A stretch of 64,000 bases of DNA, from NCBI RefSeq assembly GCF_014712675.1, contig NZ_JACXSI010000001.1:62001-126000 (forward strand). Direction: 5' to 3'. Made by a program: the position numbers and the translations under genes. A model generated the notes under the pieces. It worked only from the letters and a program-made list of their open reading frames with translations. It did no database searches and was not told where the DNA came from. How positions within the stretch are numbered: position 1 is the stretch's first letter; each line of letters starts with the position of its first letter. Shown here piece by piece: positions 28,161 to 37,746 of this stretch. This stretch comes from Peribacillus faecalis (GTDB lineage: Bacteria; Bacillota; Bacilli; Bacillales; DSM-1321).

Positions 28161-28294
28161 GTTGTTAATCTCCGTTCCAGGCGGACGCTTTCTGTGGGGC
28201 GATGCACTAATCCTCCTCGTCGCTAACACTTCTGCAGTGAATTGGCCTGCACGCTTCGTCTGAGCAGGAGTCGCCGATCTCCACTCCAATCAAC
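28161..28294. repeat. Palindromic G+C-richer repeat-like element with GTTG...CAAC ends
   Basis: About 134 bp, markedly richer in G+C than its flanks, starting GTTGTTAATCTCCGTTCCAG and ending CTCCACTCCAATCAAC, with imperfect terminal inverted repeats. From memory this looks like a dispersed repeat common in Bacillaceae genomes. Only one copy lies in this window, so the repeat status is inference. Confidence 0.5.
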
Positions 28295-28457
28295 GAAAAA
28301 TAGATATTTTCTGTATATTAAATGTTTATCATCACGATTTTTTACCGTAAAATAAGGAATCTGCATTTTATTTTAGTATGTGAGGTAATGATTATCTTAA
28401 CCAGATTTAATGCTTTATAATATTAACAGATTAGAAAAATTGCACAGGAGGTACAAA

Positions 28458-29678
28458 ATGAAAGCAGTTGGCTTAATTGTTGAATACAACCCTTTCCATA
28501 ACGGTCACTTATATCATGTTCAGCAAAGCAGGAAGCAACATGGTGCTGATTGCGTAATCGCTGTCATGAGCGGTTCTTTTTTACAAAGAGGCGAGCCAGC
28601 CATCGTCAATAAATGGTCTCGAGCTGCTATGGCTCTTCATAATGGTGTCGATCTTGTCATTGAACTCCCTTACATATATAGCACACAACACGCCGAACAT
28701 TTTGCATTCGGCGCTGTGTCTTTGCTCGAAGCGATGAAATGCGATTCGTTTTGCTTCGGAAGCGAAAACGGCAGTATTTCCTCTTTCAAGCAGCTATATG
28801 ACATTATGGCACAGTATGAGGAACCTTTAAATGAGCTAATTCGCCAATACAGCAAGGAAGGCAACAGTTATCCGCGTGCCTTCTCCCTCGCTTTGCAAAG
28901 CCTTAATATAAAGCTTGAAAACGATATTGATTTAGCAATGCCCAATAATATACTCGGTTTTCAATATGTGCGTGCCGGATTAGCTAATAATTATCATATC
29001 CGCCCGTCACTCATTAACCGGGTCGCTGCCCATTACCATGATTCCGCCTTGCCATCAGGTCATATCGCGAGCGCAACCAGCATAAGAAAAGCATTGATGG
29101 ACGAAGTTGCCGAAGATGTTCAATCATTCATGCCGGCTTTTTCTTGGAATGAATTAAATGAGTACGCAGTCAAAAATAACTTATTACACAGTTGGGAGCA
29201 GTATTGGCCGTTTTTGCAATACACATTAGTATCCCATTCCGCTGAGCAACTCAGCCAAATATACGAAGTCGAAGAAGGCATTCAACATCGTTTGAAGGAA
29301 GCAGCTCTTCTATCTGAGAGCTTCGAGCAATTTATGGCAAATGTAAAAACAAAACGTTATACTTATACACGCATCCAGCGTATTTGTATCCATATTTTAA
29401 ACAATGTCAGCAAACAGAAGATGAAGCAGTTGATGCATAAACCATCTTATATTCGTATTTTAGGATTCACAGACAAAGGCAGACAATATTTAAGCGAAAA
29501 GAAAAAGCAGATTGAACTTCCGATTGTAACCAAGCCGGGAAGTTTCACAGATGAAGGGCTTGCGTTAGACATTCACGCTGCAACAATTCATTCCCTACCA
29601 CTACCCTACGAACAACGAAGACAAGTATTGCAAAGAGAATATAAGCAGCCGATTATATTAAAGAAAGCTTGCCTTTGA
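28458..29678 (+). CDS. tmcAL: TmcAL, tRNA(Met) cytidine acetate ligase (YlbM)
   Basis: A 406-residue nucleotidyltransferase-like enzyme. N-terminal GLIVEYNPFHNGHLYHVQQS contains the HxGH motif for ATP; SGSFLQRGEPAIVNKWSRA, and later ASATSIRKAL. The B. subtilis orthologue acetylates C34 of elongator tRNA-Met using acetate and ATP. ATG 28458 has CAGGAGGTACAAA; an upstream ATG at 28410 has no ribosome site. It is the only plus-strand gene between 22 and 31 kb and ends in a terminator at 29759-29798. Confidence 0.93.
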   Translation: MKAVGLIVEYNPFHNGHLYHVQQSRKQHGADCVIAVMSGSFLQRGEPAIVNKWSRAAMALHNGVDLVIELPYIYSTQHAEHFAFGAVSLLEAMKCDSFCFGSENGSISSFKQLYDIMAQYEEPLNELIRQYSKEGNSYPRAFSLALQSLNIKLENDIDLAMPNNILGFQYVRAGLANNYHIRPSLINRVAAHYHDSALPSGHIASATSIRKALMDEVAEDVQSFMPAFSWNELNEYAVKNNLLHSWEQYWPFLQYTLVSHSAEQLSQIYEVEEGIQHRLKEAALLSESFEQFMANVKTKRYTYTRIQRICIHILNNVSKQKMKQLMHKPSYIRILGFTDKGRQYLSEKKKQIELPIVTKPGSFTDEGLALDIHAATIHSLPLPYEQRRQVLQREYKQPIILKKACL

Positions 29679-29758
29679 CAAGCCTAATAAGGCAAAGTCA
29701 AAGGTCTAGTTACACTTATACTATAAACTTAAAAGTGGCGCCTACCCTTTATTTTCAC

Positions 29759-29798
29759 AAAAAAAGATTCAAGCCGATTATAGGCCTGAATCTTTTTT
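29759..29798 (+). terminator. Terminator of tmcAL
   Basis: Stem AAAAAGATTCA / TGAATCTTTTT (29761-29771 with 29787-29797), T-run on the plus strand; A-run on the other side makes it potentially bidirectional. Confidence 0.85.
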
Positions 29799-29845
29799 GC
29801 TTTAAGAAATTATAAAAATCCACATTGTGCATTGAAAAAAGTGTA

Positions 29846-29951
29846 TCGACGTCAAGCTCCAGGCGCTACGTCCGCATATCTTCGTCGCTGTGACTCTCGT
29901 ACTGAGAGCCTCAGTTCATACGGGGCTAACCGGGGCGCTTGCGCTTTTATT
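29846..29951 (-). repeat. Family 2 palindromic element, inverted relative to the others
   Basis: Reads GACGTCAAGCTCCAGGCGCT ... GGGGCGCTTGCGCTTTT on the plus strand, i.e. the reverse of the GAAAAGCGG...GCTAGACA direction seen inside family 1 copies. It contains the GCTACGTCCGCATATCTTCG module also found in copies 2, 6, 7 and 10. It lies at the convergent tmcAL-ylbL junction and its right end (GCGCTTGCGC, then T-rich) may serve as 3' structure. Confidence 0.7.
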
Positions 29952-29955
29952 CTTT

Positions 29956-30969
29956 TTATTGAAGTGATTTCAAATAATTTAACGCATCCTCCATCGTATC
30001 GACCGGCACGACTTTCATCGATGTGCCGATATCTTCCGCAGTTTCGAGCGCTACAGAATAATTAGAGTCGTCTGCACCGTTTTCATTAGGCGCAAAGAAT
30101 ATGTCAGCGCCACTTTCGCTTGCAGCGACTACTTTTTGATCAATACCACCGATTGCACCGACATTGCCTTGCTCATCAATTGTGCCCGTTCCTGCAATCA
30201 TATGTCCTTTAGTAATGTCTTCTTTAACGAGCTGATTATATATTTCTAGCGAGAACATTAAACCTGCGGAAGGACCCCCGATTGTGCTGCTATCAATTTT
30301 AACTTTCGGATCGGTCTCTACTGATATATCGTCCACTAGAATAATGCCAATTCCGATTTTATTATTTTCCGGATTCATTTTTGTTTTAACACTTGTTTCA
30401 ATCGTTTCTTCGCCTCTTACAACTTCCAATAGAATAGATGAACCTTCCTTTTGCTCCTGAATGTATGTCATTAATTGATCTGAAGATGTCAATTTATCCC
30501 CATTCACCTTTACGATGCGGTCTCCAGCTTGAAGCACTTCATACGCCGGCATGTCTTCCAGCGTACTTAAAACATATACTCCCTCATAATTTGTTTCATA
30601 CGAAATTTCTGCCTCGCGAAATGCGCTCATAATCGCATTAGATTTTGAGCCTTCCATTAAATACATCTGTCTCACGTTATATTCTTCATCTGTTTCATCT
30701 GATCGTTTGACTTCTTCTTCTTTATAGACTGACCAATAATCAAGCCAATCAGCCAATACATATGTATAAATGTTTGCTTTTCCCATCTGAATTGTCGTCA
30801 GCTCAAAACTGCCTTCAGACGGATAACCGTTTTCCACTTGAACGATCGGTTCAAGCTCTTTAGCCATACCAGGCTTCGATATATAATAAGGCATCGGGAA
30901 AAAATATCCCGCTACCAGCAGAAGACAAACACTCCCCAAGCTCCATTTTCTAATTCTCTTCCAGTTCAC
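29956..30969 (-). CDS. ylbL: YlbL, membrane-anchored PDZ and Lon-like protease
   Basis: A 337-residue protein: N-terminal membrane helix (~10-26), PDZ domain (VYVLSTLEDMPAYEVLQAGD to ~200), and S16/Lon-type protease domain with the Ser in STIGGPSAGLMFSLEIYN and the Lys in IGGIDQKVVAASESGAD (Ser-Lys dyad). B. subtilis YlbL degrades the division inhibitor YneA after DNA damage. GTG start overlaps the end of ylbK by 20 nt with GGAGAA upstream. Confidence 0.94.
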   Translation of the reverse strand: MNWKRIRKWSLGSVCLLLVAGYFFPMPYYISKPGMAKELEPIVQVENGYPSEGSFELTTIQMGKANIYTYVLADWLDYWSVYKEEEVKRSDETDEEYNVRQMYLMEGSKSNAIMSAFREAEISYETNYEGVYVLSTLEDMPAYEVLQAGDRIVKVNGDKLTSSDQLMTYIQEQKEGSSILLEVVRGEETIETSVKTKMNPENNKIGIGIILVDDISVETDPKVKIDSSTIGGPSAGLMFSLEIYNQLVKEDITKGHMIAGTGTIDEQGNVGAIGGIDQKVVAASESGADIFFAPNENGADDSNYSVALETAEDIGTSMKVVPVDTMEDALNYLKSLQ

Positions 30970-31759
30970 TTCTCCGTCTCTCCTCCCAGTCAGCTATCAT
31001 CGCTTTTATTTGGCCAATGTGTTTTCTCGCCTCCTGTTCCCCTAAAGCTACAATTTCGTCAATATTCGTAAACGCGCTCGAACTGTACTTTTCGACACGC
31101 GGATTCAGCATGACATCCGCCTTTATTTGACGGCTCTTCATAACTTCCAACTGAAGAATGTCTAGTGTTTGCAATATGACGTCATAAATCGAGTTCAATT
31201 CGGCATTTTCTTTTACACGGAGCACATCAACTGAAATGACAAGATCCGCCCCCATTTCCTTCACGACAGAAATCGGCACACGATCGACAACACCGCCATC
31301 GACCAATAACTGATCACCGATCTTAACGGGAACGAAAATTCCGGGGACTGCAACACTTGCACGTACGGCATCTGCGACCGGACCTTCCTTCATGACCACT
31401 TTTTCGCCAGTTTTAATATTAGTGGCAACCACCGCTAATGGAATCGGCAAGTCTTCGATATTTCTCCACTGCGTAAAAATGCCGATAAAATCTTTCAGCC
31501 GATTACCTTTAATGAAACCCATTTTTGGCACAGTGAAATCCAAGTAATATTTCCGCTTAAAACTCATGACAACTTTATAAAGCTGCTCAAGATCAGTGCC
31601 GGCTGCAAACATGCTGCCAATCAATGCTCCCATACTGCTGCCTGCAATATAGGAAATATCGATATTTTCTTCTTGCAGCACTCTGATTACACCAAGATGC
31701 GCAAATCCTCTAGCACCTCCAGAGCCTAAAGCAAGGCCGATTTTCGGTTTATGCTTCAA
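30950..31759 (-). CDS. ylbK: Patatin-like phospholipase family protein YlbK
   Basis: A 269-residue patatin-fold esterase. Oxyanion motif LALGSGGARGFAHLGV, nucleophile IAGSSMGALIGS (GxSxG) and LLVDGGVVDRVP (DGG) form the Ser-Asp dyad. TTG at 31759 is 7 nt after AAGGAGG and gives the family-length start LKHKPKIGLAL; the frame is open further upstream to 31888 but without a ribosome site. The natural substrate is unknown. Translationally linked to ylbL. Confidence 0.9.
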   Translation of the reverse strand: MKHKPKIGLALGSGGARGFAHLGVIRVLQEENIDISYIAGSSMGALIGSMFAAGTDLEQLYKVVMSFKRKYYLDFTVPKMGFIKGNRLKDFIGIFTQWRNIEDLPIPLAVVATNIKTGEKVVMKEGPVADAVRASVAVPGIFVPVKIGDQLLVDGGVVDRVPISVVKEMGADLVISVDVLRVKENAELNSIYDVILQTLDILQLEVMKSRQIKADVMLNPRVEKYSSSAFTNIDEIVALGEQEARKHIGQIKAMIADWEERRRSELEEN

Positions 31760-31969
31760 AGGATTACCTCCTTCCATCATGTACACCCCAAACCTGCGGC
31801 TACCGCCTATGTTTTGTTCTAAAAAAACAGATGCCTTCGTATATTTGTAAAGGAAGACAAGCACGTCGGCAGCGTTGTACATCCTCATCGAAAATCATCC
31901 CTATGTATAATATTTTAACACTGCAAAATATTCGTGCAAAGATACAATAACTTTCGGGAGGCTTGTCAG

Positions 31970-33181
31970 GTGAATAAATCGATTTTTAAAACGTTATTCT
32001 TAGCGGCAAGCGCTGCATTACTTGCAGGTGCACTTATTAAATTTCCTCAACAGGCTCTTGAAGCATCTGTACGCGGAGTCAACATGTGGTGGGAAATAGT
32101 ATTCCCCTCGCTTTTGCCATTTTTCATCATCTCTGAATTGCTTATAAGTTTTGGCGTTGTCGCTTTTATCGGCGTTATGCTCGAACCTTTAATGCGCCCT
32201 CTCTTTAAAGTGCCCGGTGTAGGCGGCTTCATTTGGGCAATGGGTATGGCTTCCGGATTTCCGTCAGGCGCTAAATTGACAACCCGACTCAGACAGGAAA
32301 AACAGTTATCAAAAATTGAAGCAGAAAGACTGATCTCTTTCACTAACTCATCCAACCCGCTGTTTATTTTCGGTGCTGTATCAATCGGGTTCTTTCATAA
32401 TCCGGCACTGGGCATTGTTTTAGCTGTCGCACATTACATCGCCAATTTCTTTGTTGGATTATCAATGCGCTTTTACGGCCAAGATAATCGGCGTGTTTCA
32501 GAAAAAAATCGAAGTCTAATATTGAAACAAGCCTTAAGGAAAATGCACCATACAAGATTGAAAGAAAAACGGCCATTCGCAAAAATACTAGGGGACTCCA
32601 TTCTTTCATCTATCGAAACTTTGCTGCAAATCGGCGGTTTTATCATTTTATTTTCCGTCATTAACAAACTTCTCTACATTATCAATATTACCGAATACAT
32701 CTCTTACATATTCCGATATATTTTGTCCTTATTACAGTTATCCGCAGACTTCAGCTTACCTTTTATATCTGGTCTTTTTGAAATTACACTTGGATCGCAA
32801 ATGATCAGCAGCGTAAGTAACGTACCTTTATTACAGCAAGCCATCCTTACGAGCTTCATTTTAGCTTTCAACGGTTTCAGTGTACACGCCCAGGTAGCGA
32901 GCATTATCGCGCCGACCGACATTCGTTTTGCTCCCTACTTTTTTGCTCGCATTCTCCACGGTATTTTTGCAAGTATTATTACCATCATTGTCTGGAAACC
33001 ACTGTACGAAAACAGGAAAGGACAAGACACTTCTACCGATGCGATAGCTATAAATGCCGGTGAACAAAACTATTTCTTTTCGCAATTGTTAGAAATGATT
33101 GCATCTATAGGACCTACTGTCACCTTATTTGCTTTAATATTATATTTATGGATTTATGCAAACCGAACACTCCAAAAGTAA
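31970..33181 (+). CDS. ylbJ: YlbJ, sporulation integral membrane protein (nucleoside-recognition/Gate domain)
   Basis: A 403-residue polytopic protein with about nine membrane helices and two Gate-type domains; LPFFIISELLISFGVV, MGMASGFPSGAKLTTRL and NSSNPLFIFGAVSIGF are visible. B. subtilis YlbJ is SigE-controlled and needed for spore heat resistance (proposed involvement in dipicolinate movement). GTG at 31970 has GGGAGG 9 nt upstream; the ATG at 31934 lacks one. Divergent from ylbK. The stop codon abuts repeat copy 6 directly. Confidence 0.9.
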   Translation: MNKSIFKTLFLAASAALLAGALIKFPQQALEASVRGVNMWWEIVFPSLLPFFIISELLISFGVVAFIGVMLEPLMRPLFKVPGVGGFIWAMGMASGFPSGAKLTTRLRQEKQLSKIEAERLISFTNSSNPLFIFGAVSIGFFHNPALGIVLAVAHYIANFFVGLSMRFYGQDNRRVSEKNRSLILKQALRKMHHTRLKEKRPFAKILGDSILSSIETLLQIGGFIILFSVINKLLYIINITEYISYIFRYILSLLQLSADFSLPFISGLFEITLGSQMISSVSNVPLLQQAILTSFILAFNGFSVHAQVASIIAPTDIRFAPYFFARILHGIFASIITIIVWKPLYENRKGQDTSTDAIAINAGEQNYFFSQLLEMIASIGPTVTLFALILYLWIYANRTLQK

Positions 33182-33590
33182 GAAAAACCGTCACCGGTCC
33201 TTTTTCAACATGAATATGCTACTTGGATTGGCCTCGTTGAAAAAGGAGACATGCGGGAACGGAAAAGCGGAAGCGGCCCGTTCAGCCCCGACCTGCATAA
33301 GACAAATTACGTAGGAAATTGTAAAATTTCTGGAGTGATTTGGCTTATGACCTCGAGGGGCTGGCCGCTGCAGCTAGACAAATTCTAAGAAGGAACAGCG
33401 ACTAAGAGCGCTACGTCCGTATATCTTCGTCGCTGTGACTCTCATCCTGAGAGCCCCACACAAGAAACCCGCCTTTGGTTTCTTGTGGGAGGTTGCTTAG
33501 GACCGAGCATGGCAGGTGTAAGGTTAGACAGCCATCTAAGTTCAAAATTATACTTCTTATCTTTTAAGAAAAACCATCACCGGTCCTTTT
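33182..33590 (+). repeat. Family 1 repeat, copy 6, with inserted family 2 element and second head
   Basis: The head GAAAAACCGTCACCGGTCC begins on the base after the ylbJ stop codon. First stem arms CTTTTTCAAC / GTTGAAAAAG differ from the usual CATC/GATG yet still pair. A family 2 element occupies 33261-33379 (core stem 33296-33310 with 33335-33349), then the AACAGCGAC...CGTCGCTGT module (~33393-33455), middle hairpin and tail to 33530, and a truncated second head at 33568-33590. Same composite order as copy 2. It fills the ylbJ-coaD gap. Confidence 0.9.
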
Positions 33591-33614
33591 GGTATAGCAC
33601 ATTCTCAAGATATA

Positions 33615-33656
33615 ATAAAATCGCCCCTCCTGTCTTATTAACGACTGAAGGGGCGT
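33615..33656 (-). terminator. Terminator of coaD
   Basis: CGCCCCT.../AGGGGCG arms (about 33622-33628 and 33648-33654) followed on the minus strand by ATTTTATTATATC. Confidence 0.7.
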
Positions 33657-33662
33657 TATTTT

Positions 33663-34145
<483 letters not shown>

Positions 34146-34159
34146 TTATGTTCCTCCCG

Positions 34160-34723
34160 CTACATTTCATTCTTTTTTATTTCATATATAGAAATTTGTA
34201 TTGTTCCATATAATTCATGCTTCCATCGCGACAAAGACGCAACCTCGTCAGGCAATTCCACATCATGACCGTGTTCACATACAATAATTCCATCTGCGTT
34301 TAATAAGTCATGTTCGGTAATTGTTGTTAAAATGTCGACAAGTTTCTGTTTTTTGTATGGAGGATCCAAAAGAATTAAATCGAATGCCACCTCCCTCTTA
34401 ATTAAAGCTTTTAACGCTCTTTCCGCTTCATTTTTATATACTTCGGCCTGTTTTAAAAAATCACAAGCCTCTAAGTTTGCTTTAACTGTTGAAACCGCTT
34501 TATATTCTCTATCTACAAAAATGGCTTCATTCATTCCTCTGCTTAATGCCTCAATGCCTAATCCGCCACTTCCAGCAAACAAGTCCAAAACCTTCCCACC
34601 TTCAAAATACGGTCCGATAATATTGAAGATTGATTCCTTCACTTTATCGGTAGTCGGTCTTGTGGAAGCTCCGGGAACTGCTTTTAACGGTCTTCCTTTA
34701 CATGTTCCAGATACTACTCTCAT
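34160..34723 (-). CDS. rsmD: 16S rRNA (guanine(966)-N(2))-methyltransferase RsmD (YlbH)
   Basis: A 187-residue methyltransferase. MRVVSGTCKGRPLKAVPG at the N-terminus, SAM motif KVLDLFAGSGGLGIEALSRG and catalytic LILLDPPYKKQ (DPPY). ATG 34723 follows GTGGTGAAAGCA. A possible promoter lies upstream on the minus strand: TTGGCG, 17 bp, TAGGAT around 34792-34764. Confidence 0.96.
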   Translation of the reverse strand: MRVVSGTCKGRPLKAVPGASTRPTTDKVKESIFNIIGPYFEGGKVLDLFAGSGGLGIEALSRGMNEAIFVDREYKAVSTVKANLEACDFLKQAEVYKNEAERALKALIKREVAFDLILLDPPYKKQKLVDILTTITEHDLLNADGIIVCEHGHDVELPDEVASLSRWKHELYGTIQISIYEIKKNEM

Positions 34724-34877
34724 TGCTTTCACCACTATCCAAATAACTATTTATTTTCTATCTTATCCTAACATATTGTGTTTCTATCGCCAATAATAAT
34801 TAATCTTAAAGGAGATTATCGAAAGGATGAATAACAAAACTTTTTTTGGTGATAATTATATTTAACAGCACCTTACT

Positions 34878-35011
34878 CAAGGTTGTTGTTGCCAACCGCG
34901 GAGAAGACTTACGTTTCCCCATAAGTTCTTCCTCCGGTTTCTCCTCTCCCTTTCCCTTCTATCCTTTTGGAAATAGAAGGACCCTGCAGAAATCTCTGCA
35001 GGGCTTTTTTA
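34878..35011 (+). ncRNA. Structured RNA candidate with terminator, upstream of and antisense to rsmD (ylbH-leader position)
   Basis: Four consecutive hairpins: GGTTG/CAACC (34881-34885 with 34893-34897); a long arm 34896-34911 with 34922-34937 (13 pairs, one bulge each side); CCTTCTATCC with GGAAATAGAAGG (34955-34980); and CCCTGCAGA/TCTGCAGGG (34982-34990 with 34995-35003) followed by CTTTTTTA on the plus strand. Rfam holds a ylbH leader motif at this place in Bacilli; I recall the location but cannot verify sequence identity. The T-run argues for transcription on the plus strand, away from rsmD. A 12-codon frame with AAAGGAG (34827-34865) lies just upstream. Confidence 0.5.
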
Positions 35012-35035
35012 TTAAGCACTGCAGACATTCTCCAT

Positions 35036-36433
35036 TCAATCCCCCAAAACTGTCAAGTTCCCTTGCTGCTCCGCAAGCTTAATACCGAAAATATCACGAA
35101 GCCAGTTTTCATATATATACAGTTCTTGACCGAGCATGAAAATAGGAGGAGACTTAACGGAATAATCCGTACCGTTTAAAATAAATACCTTTTCTCCTGG
35201 ATACATCCGCAATGTGTCTTCTGCCCGTGTCAGAAACACCTCACCTGTTTCCATCTGTTCATACTGAAAACCTGCATTTGAAATAATCGCAAGAAACGGA
35301 ACTGCTTTTTTCTTATCAATATAGACGATCGGCTGCTCCGATTGAGCCCCATTCAATAAAATCTTACGTTCATCATAATAAAACAACGGTACCATTGCCG
35401 CCGACTCAAGATTATTGAGACTGAAGAATGAAGTATTTTTATTTACAGCGCTAGAAAGCGCTCCGTCTAACAGCTTAGCCGTTAACGGCTGCTTCATTTC
35501 TTCTATCGACTTTATAAAGGCATCCATTTCGTAATCCAATAAATTCTGTTTTAAGACTTGAACGAGTTGTCCTGCTTTCGCACCGCCCGGTTCCGCATCG
35601 TTGACCAAACTGTTCAACACTTTCTGCAGCCATCTTTCATTATCATCCGCAAAAGAAAAAGCCGCATTCATCTCCATGTTAGCGAACCTGCTTTTATGCT
35701 TGTCCATTGATTGACGACTGTCCAATAAGAAAAGGTTTTGGCGATCTGATGGATCATGTTTAGAGGTTAATACGATAAAATGGTTTGCCAGAAAAGAACT
35801 TTCCTGTAAAAGCTGCTTCATTTCTTCTATTTTAGTACCTTCTTCATAATAAAGGCCGACCATATCGCGAACTTCTAAGTACATAAGTTGTCCGTTCTGA
35901 TAATAAATCGGATAAACTGAACCTTCATTCTCAAACATATAATAATCAATATAATCTTTCTTTGCATTGCCGATTAACGGAGCTCCGGCTGCCCAGCTTC
36001 CTGCCCTTTTATCTCCGGTAACAGTAATCTCCACCCTTGTTTTCCGAGTCTCAATATCTATAAGTTCTACTGCCCAATCCACAAGTATTTTGCCAGGTCG
36101 GTTCGGTTCGAACGGAATGTCATATACGAATATAATCTCACTTTCATCTTCCCCTACCACTACCGATACAGGGGCCATTTCGTCCCTTCCTTCTATTGTA
36201 TAAGCTACCCCCATCGGATTTGCTACTTTATATGTACCCGCTTCCAATCCGCTGAACGTTTGAATAACAGATAATCTTTTACTCGTTTGTTCGACCCGGA
36301 TGAACTGTTCTGCTGATGTTTGTGTCTTTTCAGACAGACCCTTTGCCTCAGAGTATACCTTCCATTGCCACATTACAATTGCTCCTACCGTCATTACTAA
36401 TATGAAAGTGAGTAAATATAATGCTTTTCTCAT
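35036..36433 (-). CDS. Uncharacterised membrane-anchored extracytoplasmic protein
   Basis: 465 residues. One N-terminal membrane helix (~5-22), then a beta-rich exported region (~40-150), a helical middle (~225-330), and a C-terminal region (IVYIDKKKAVPFLAIISNAG onward to ENWLRDIFGIKLAEQQGNLT) that resembles the stalk domain related to copper amine oxidase N-domains. I do not recognise a function. It stands alone between the rsmD RNA locus and the divergent gene at 36601, and has ordinary base composition. Probably a cell-envelope protein. Confidence 0.75.
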   Translation of the reverse strand: MRKALYLLTFILVMTVGAIVMWQWKVYSEAKGLSEKTQTSAEQFIRVEQTSKRLSVIQTFSGLEAGTYKVANPMGVAYTIEGRDEMAPVSVVVGEDESEIIFVYDIPFEPNRPGKILVDWAVELIDIETRKTRVEITVTGDKRAGSWAAGAPLIGNAKKDYIDYYMFENEGSVYPIYYQNGQLMYLEVRDMVGLYYEEGTKIEEMKQLLQESSFLANHFIVLTSKHDPSDRQNLFLLDSRQSMDKHKSRFANMEMNAAFSFADDNERWLQKVLNSLVNDAEPGGAKAGQLVQVLKQNLLDYEMDAFIKSIEEMKQPLTAKLLDGALSSAVNKNTSFFSLNNLESAAMVPLFYYDERKILLNGAQSEQPIVYIDKKKAVPFLAIISNAGFQYEQMETGEVFLTRAEDTLRMYPGEKVFILNGTDYSVKSPPIFMLGQELYIYENWLRDIFGIKLAEQQGNLTVLGD

Positions 36434-36600
36434 CTGCTCCTACCCCTTCATTTCCGTATATTATAAAATGTACCAAATTCATGTAATAAAAAACACTATA
36501 TTGAACGAAAATTAGTTAAAATTTTTCGAATCCTTCCAAAACGAGGGCGGACATGTTAAAGTAATAGGGTCATTTTTTAGGATAAGAAAGGCGTGAACAT

Positions 36601-36990
36601 ATGATTCAACGATTTATTGAACTTGGAGAAGGCTATTCAGACTTATACGAGCTAATTGATTTGGCAAAAGCCCAACAAGACCGTGTTGCATTTTTACTTT
36701 CATTGCAAACAACTGTTAAGGACCGCAATGTCGTTTCATTGGCAGTCATTTTGAAGCCGACAGATCCCGGCAAGTTCCAACCGATTTACGTTTGCCGCGA
36801 AGGCGTCCCAGATCCGGAAAAAACGCCAAATAAGCGCTTTGAGATGTTTGAGCAACTAGCAAAAGAAATCGACAAAAATATTATCCCGCTGCAAGTGAAG
36901 CCATCCAACTTTTTTGCAGAAAAAGAGTTATATTATCAGCACTTAATCGGGATATTAAGAATGAACCGCTACTTGCCTCCGTTATCTTAG
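36601..36990 (+). CDS. Conserved hypothetical protein (DUF7147-like)
   Basis: 129 residues, soluble, no cysteine cluster or membrane helix apart from C20-like single residues. Starts MIQRFIELGEGYSDLYELID and ends HLIGILRMNRYLPPLS. Homologues sit beside ylbG in many Bacillus genomes, as I recall, but the function is unknown. AAGAAAGGCGTGAACAT precedes the ATG. Shares a bidirectional terminator with ylbG. Confidence 0.8.
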   Translation: MIQRFIELGEGYSDLYELIDLAKAQQDRVAFLLSLQTTVKDRNVVSLAVILKPTDPGKFQPIYVCREGVPDPEKTPNKRFEMFEQLAKEIDKNIIPLQVKPSNFFAEKELYYQHLIGILRMNRYLPPLS

Positions 36991-37022
36991 TTTAAACAGA
37001 ATCAGTTTTTTAAGGAAATAAT

Positions 37023-37049
37023 AAAAGGGGCTAGAATATAGCCCCTTTT
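37023..37049. terminator. Bidirectional terminator between DUF7147 gene and ylbG
   Basis: Perfect 11-bp stem AAAAGGGGCTA / TAGCCCCTTTT with a 5-nt loop between two convergent genes. Confidence 0.85.
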
Positions 37050-37323
37050 AAATACCCATCTTATAATCATATTCTTTAGCTTTATCAGGCTTCGAGTTCT
37101 CATAATCCGTCTTAATGAACGGTTTATATGACTTCTCGACTTTCTTTACGAAAGAATAGGAATTCAATTTCTCTGCAATCGCGTCTACGTCATCCATATT
37201 GGTATACAAGACAACATACTTCAGCTTTTTTGAAACATAATGTATATTACCGAACCGTCTAAGCATTTTTACTTGCTTTAACGTATGTAAGTAAACAATA
37301 ATTCCCTGTCTGGCAACCAACAT
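37048..37323 (-). CDS. ylbG: UPF0298 family protein YlbG
   Basis: A 91-residue protein of the UPF0298 family ([37 protein letters not shown]), a small ferredoxin-like alpha/beta fold of unknown function. In B. subtilis it lies between ylbF and ylbH, as here apart from the inserted genes. Confidence 0.9.
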   Translation of the reverse strand: MLVARQGIIVYLHTLKQVKMLRRFGNIHYVSKKLKYVVLYTNMDDVDAIAEKLNSYSFVKKVEKSYKPFIKTDYENSKPDKAKEYDYKMGI

Positions 37324-37389
37324 ACTGAGATCTCCTAAAAATGAATTTACATTAAGTTTAGCATAGACCTCTTCATTCTATCAACAACA

Positions 37390-37664
37390 GAAAAACCATC
37401 ACCGATCCTTTTGGGTAAAAAGCATACTTAAGATTTTGCAGTAAATCTTAAAATAATTACTTTTTTTATGTTACAAATCAAAAGGAACCATGCGGCAACC
37501 GAAAAGGGGAAGCGGCCCGCAAGTAAGGAACAGCGACTAAGGATGCTCCGTCGGCATATCTTCGTCGCTGTGATTCTTGTCCTGAGAGCCTCCAACCTGC
37601 ATAAGACGAATCACACAGGAAATTGTAAAATTTCTTATGTGATTCGTCTTATAACCTCGAGCTG
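37390..37664 (+). repeat. Family 1/2 mosaic repeat, copy 7 (degenerate, tail lost)
   Basis: Head GAAAAACCATCACCGATCC, short stem CTTTTG / CAAAAG, CCATGCGGCAACC, then family 2 start GAAAAGGGGAAGCGGCCCG, the AACAGCGAC...CGTCGCTGT module, and a family 2 core stem CATAAGACGAATCAC / GTGATTCGTCTTATA (37600-37614 with 37639-37653). The stem carries compensatory changes relative to copies 2 and 6. No GTTAGACA tail. Module order differs from copies 2 and 6. It fills most of the 423-nt ylbG-ylbF gap. Confidence 0.8.
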
Positions 37665-37746
37665 TCAAATTCATCGCTTATCAGTCATGAATTTGACAAA
37701 ATACTCAAGGAAGCTATATTTTATCTTCCCGTAAATTAGCTAGTTT

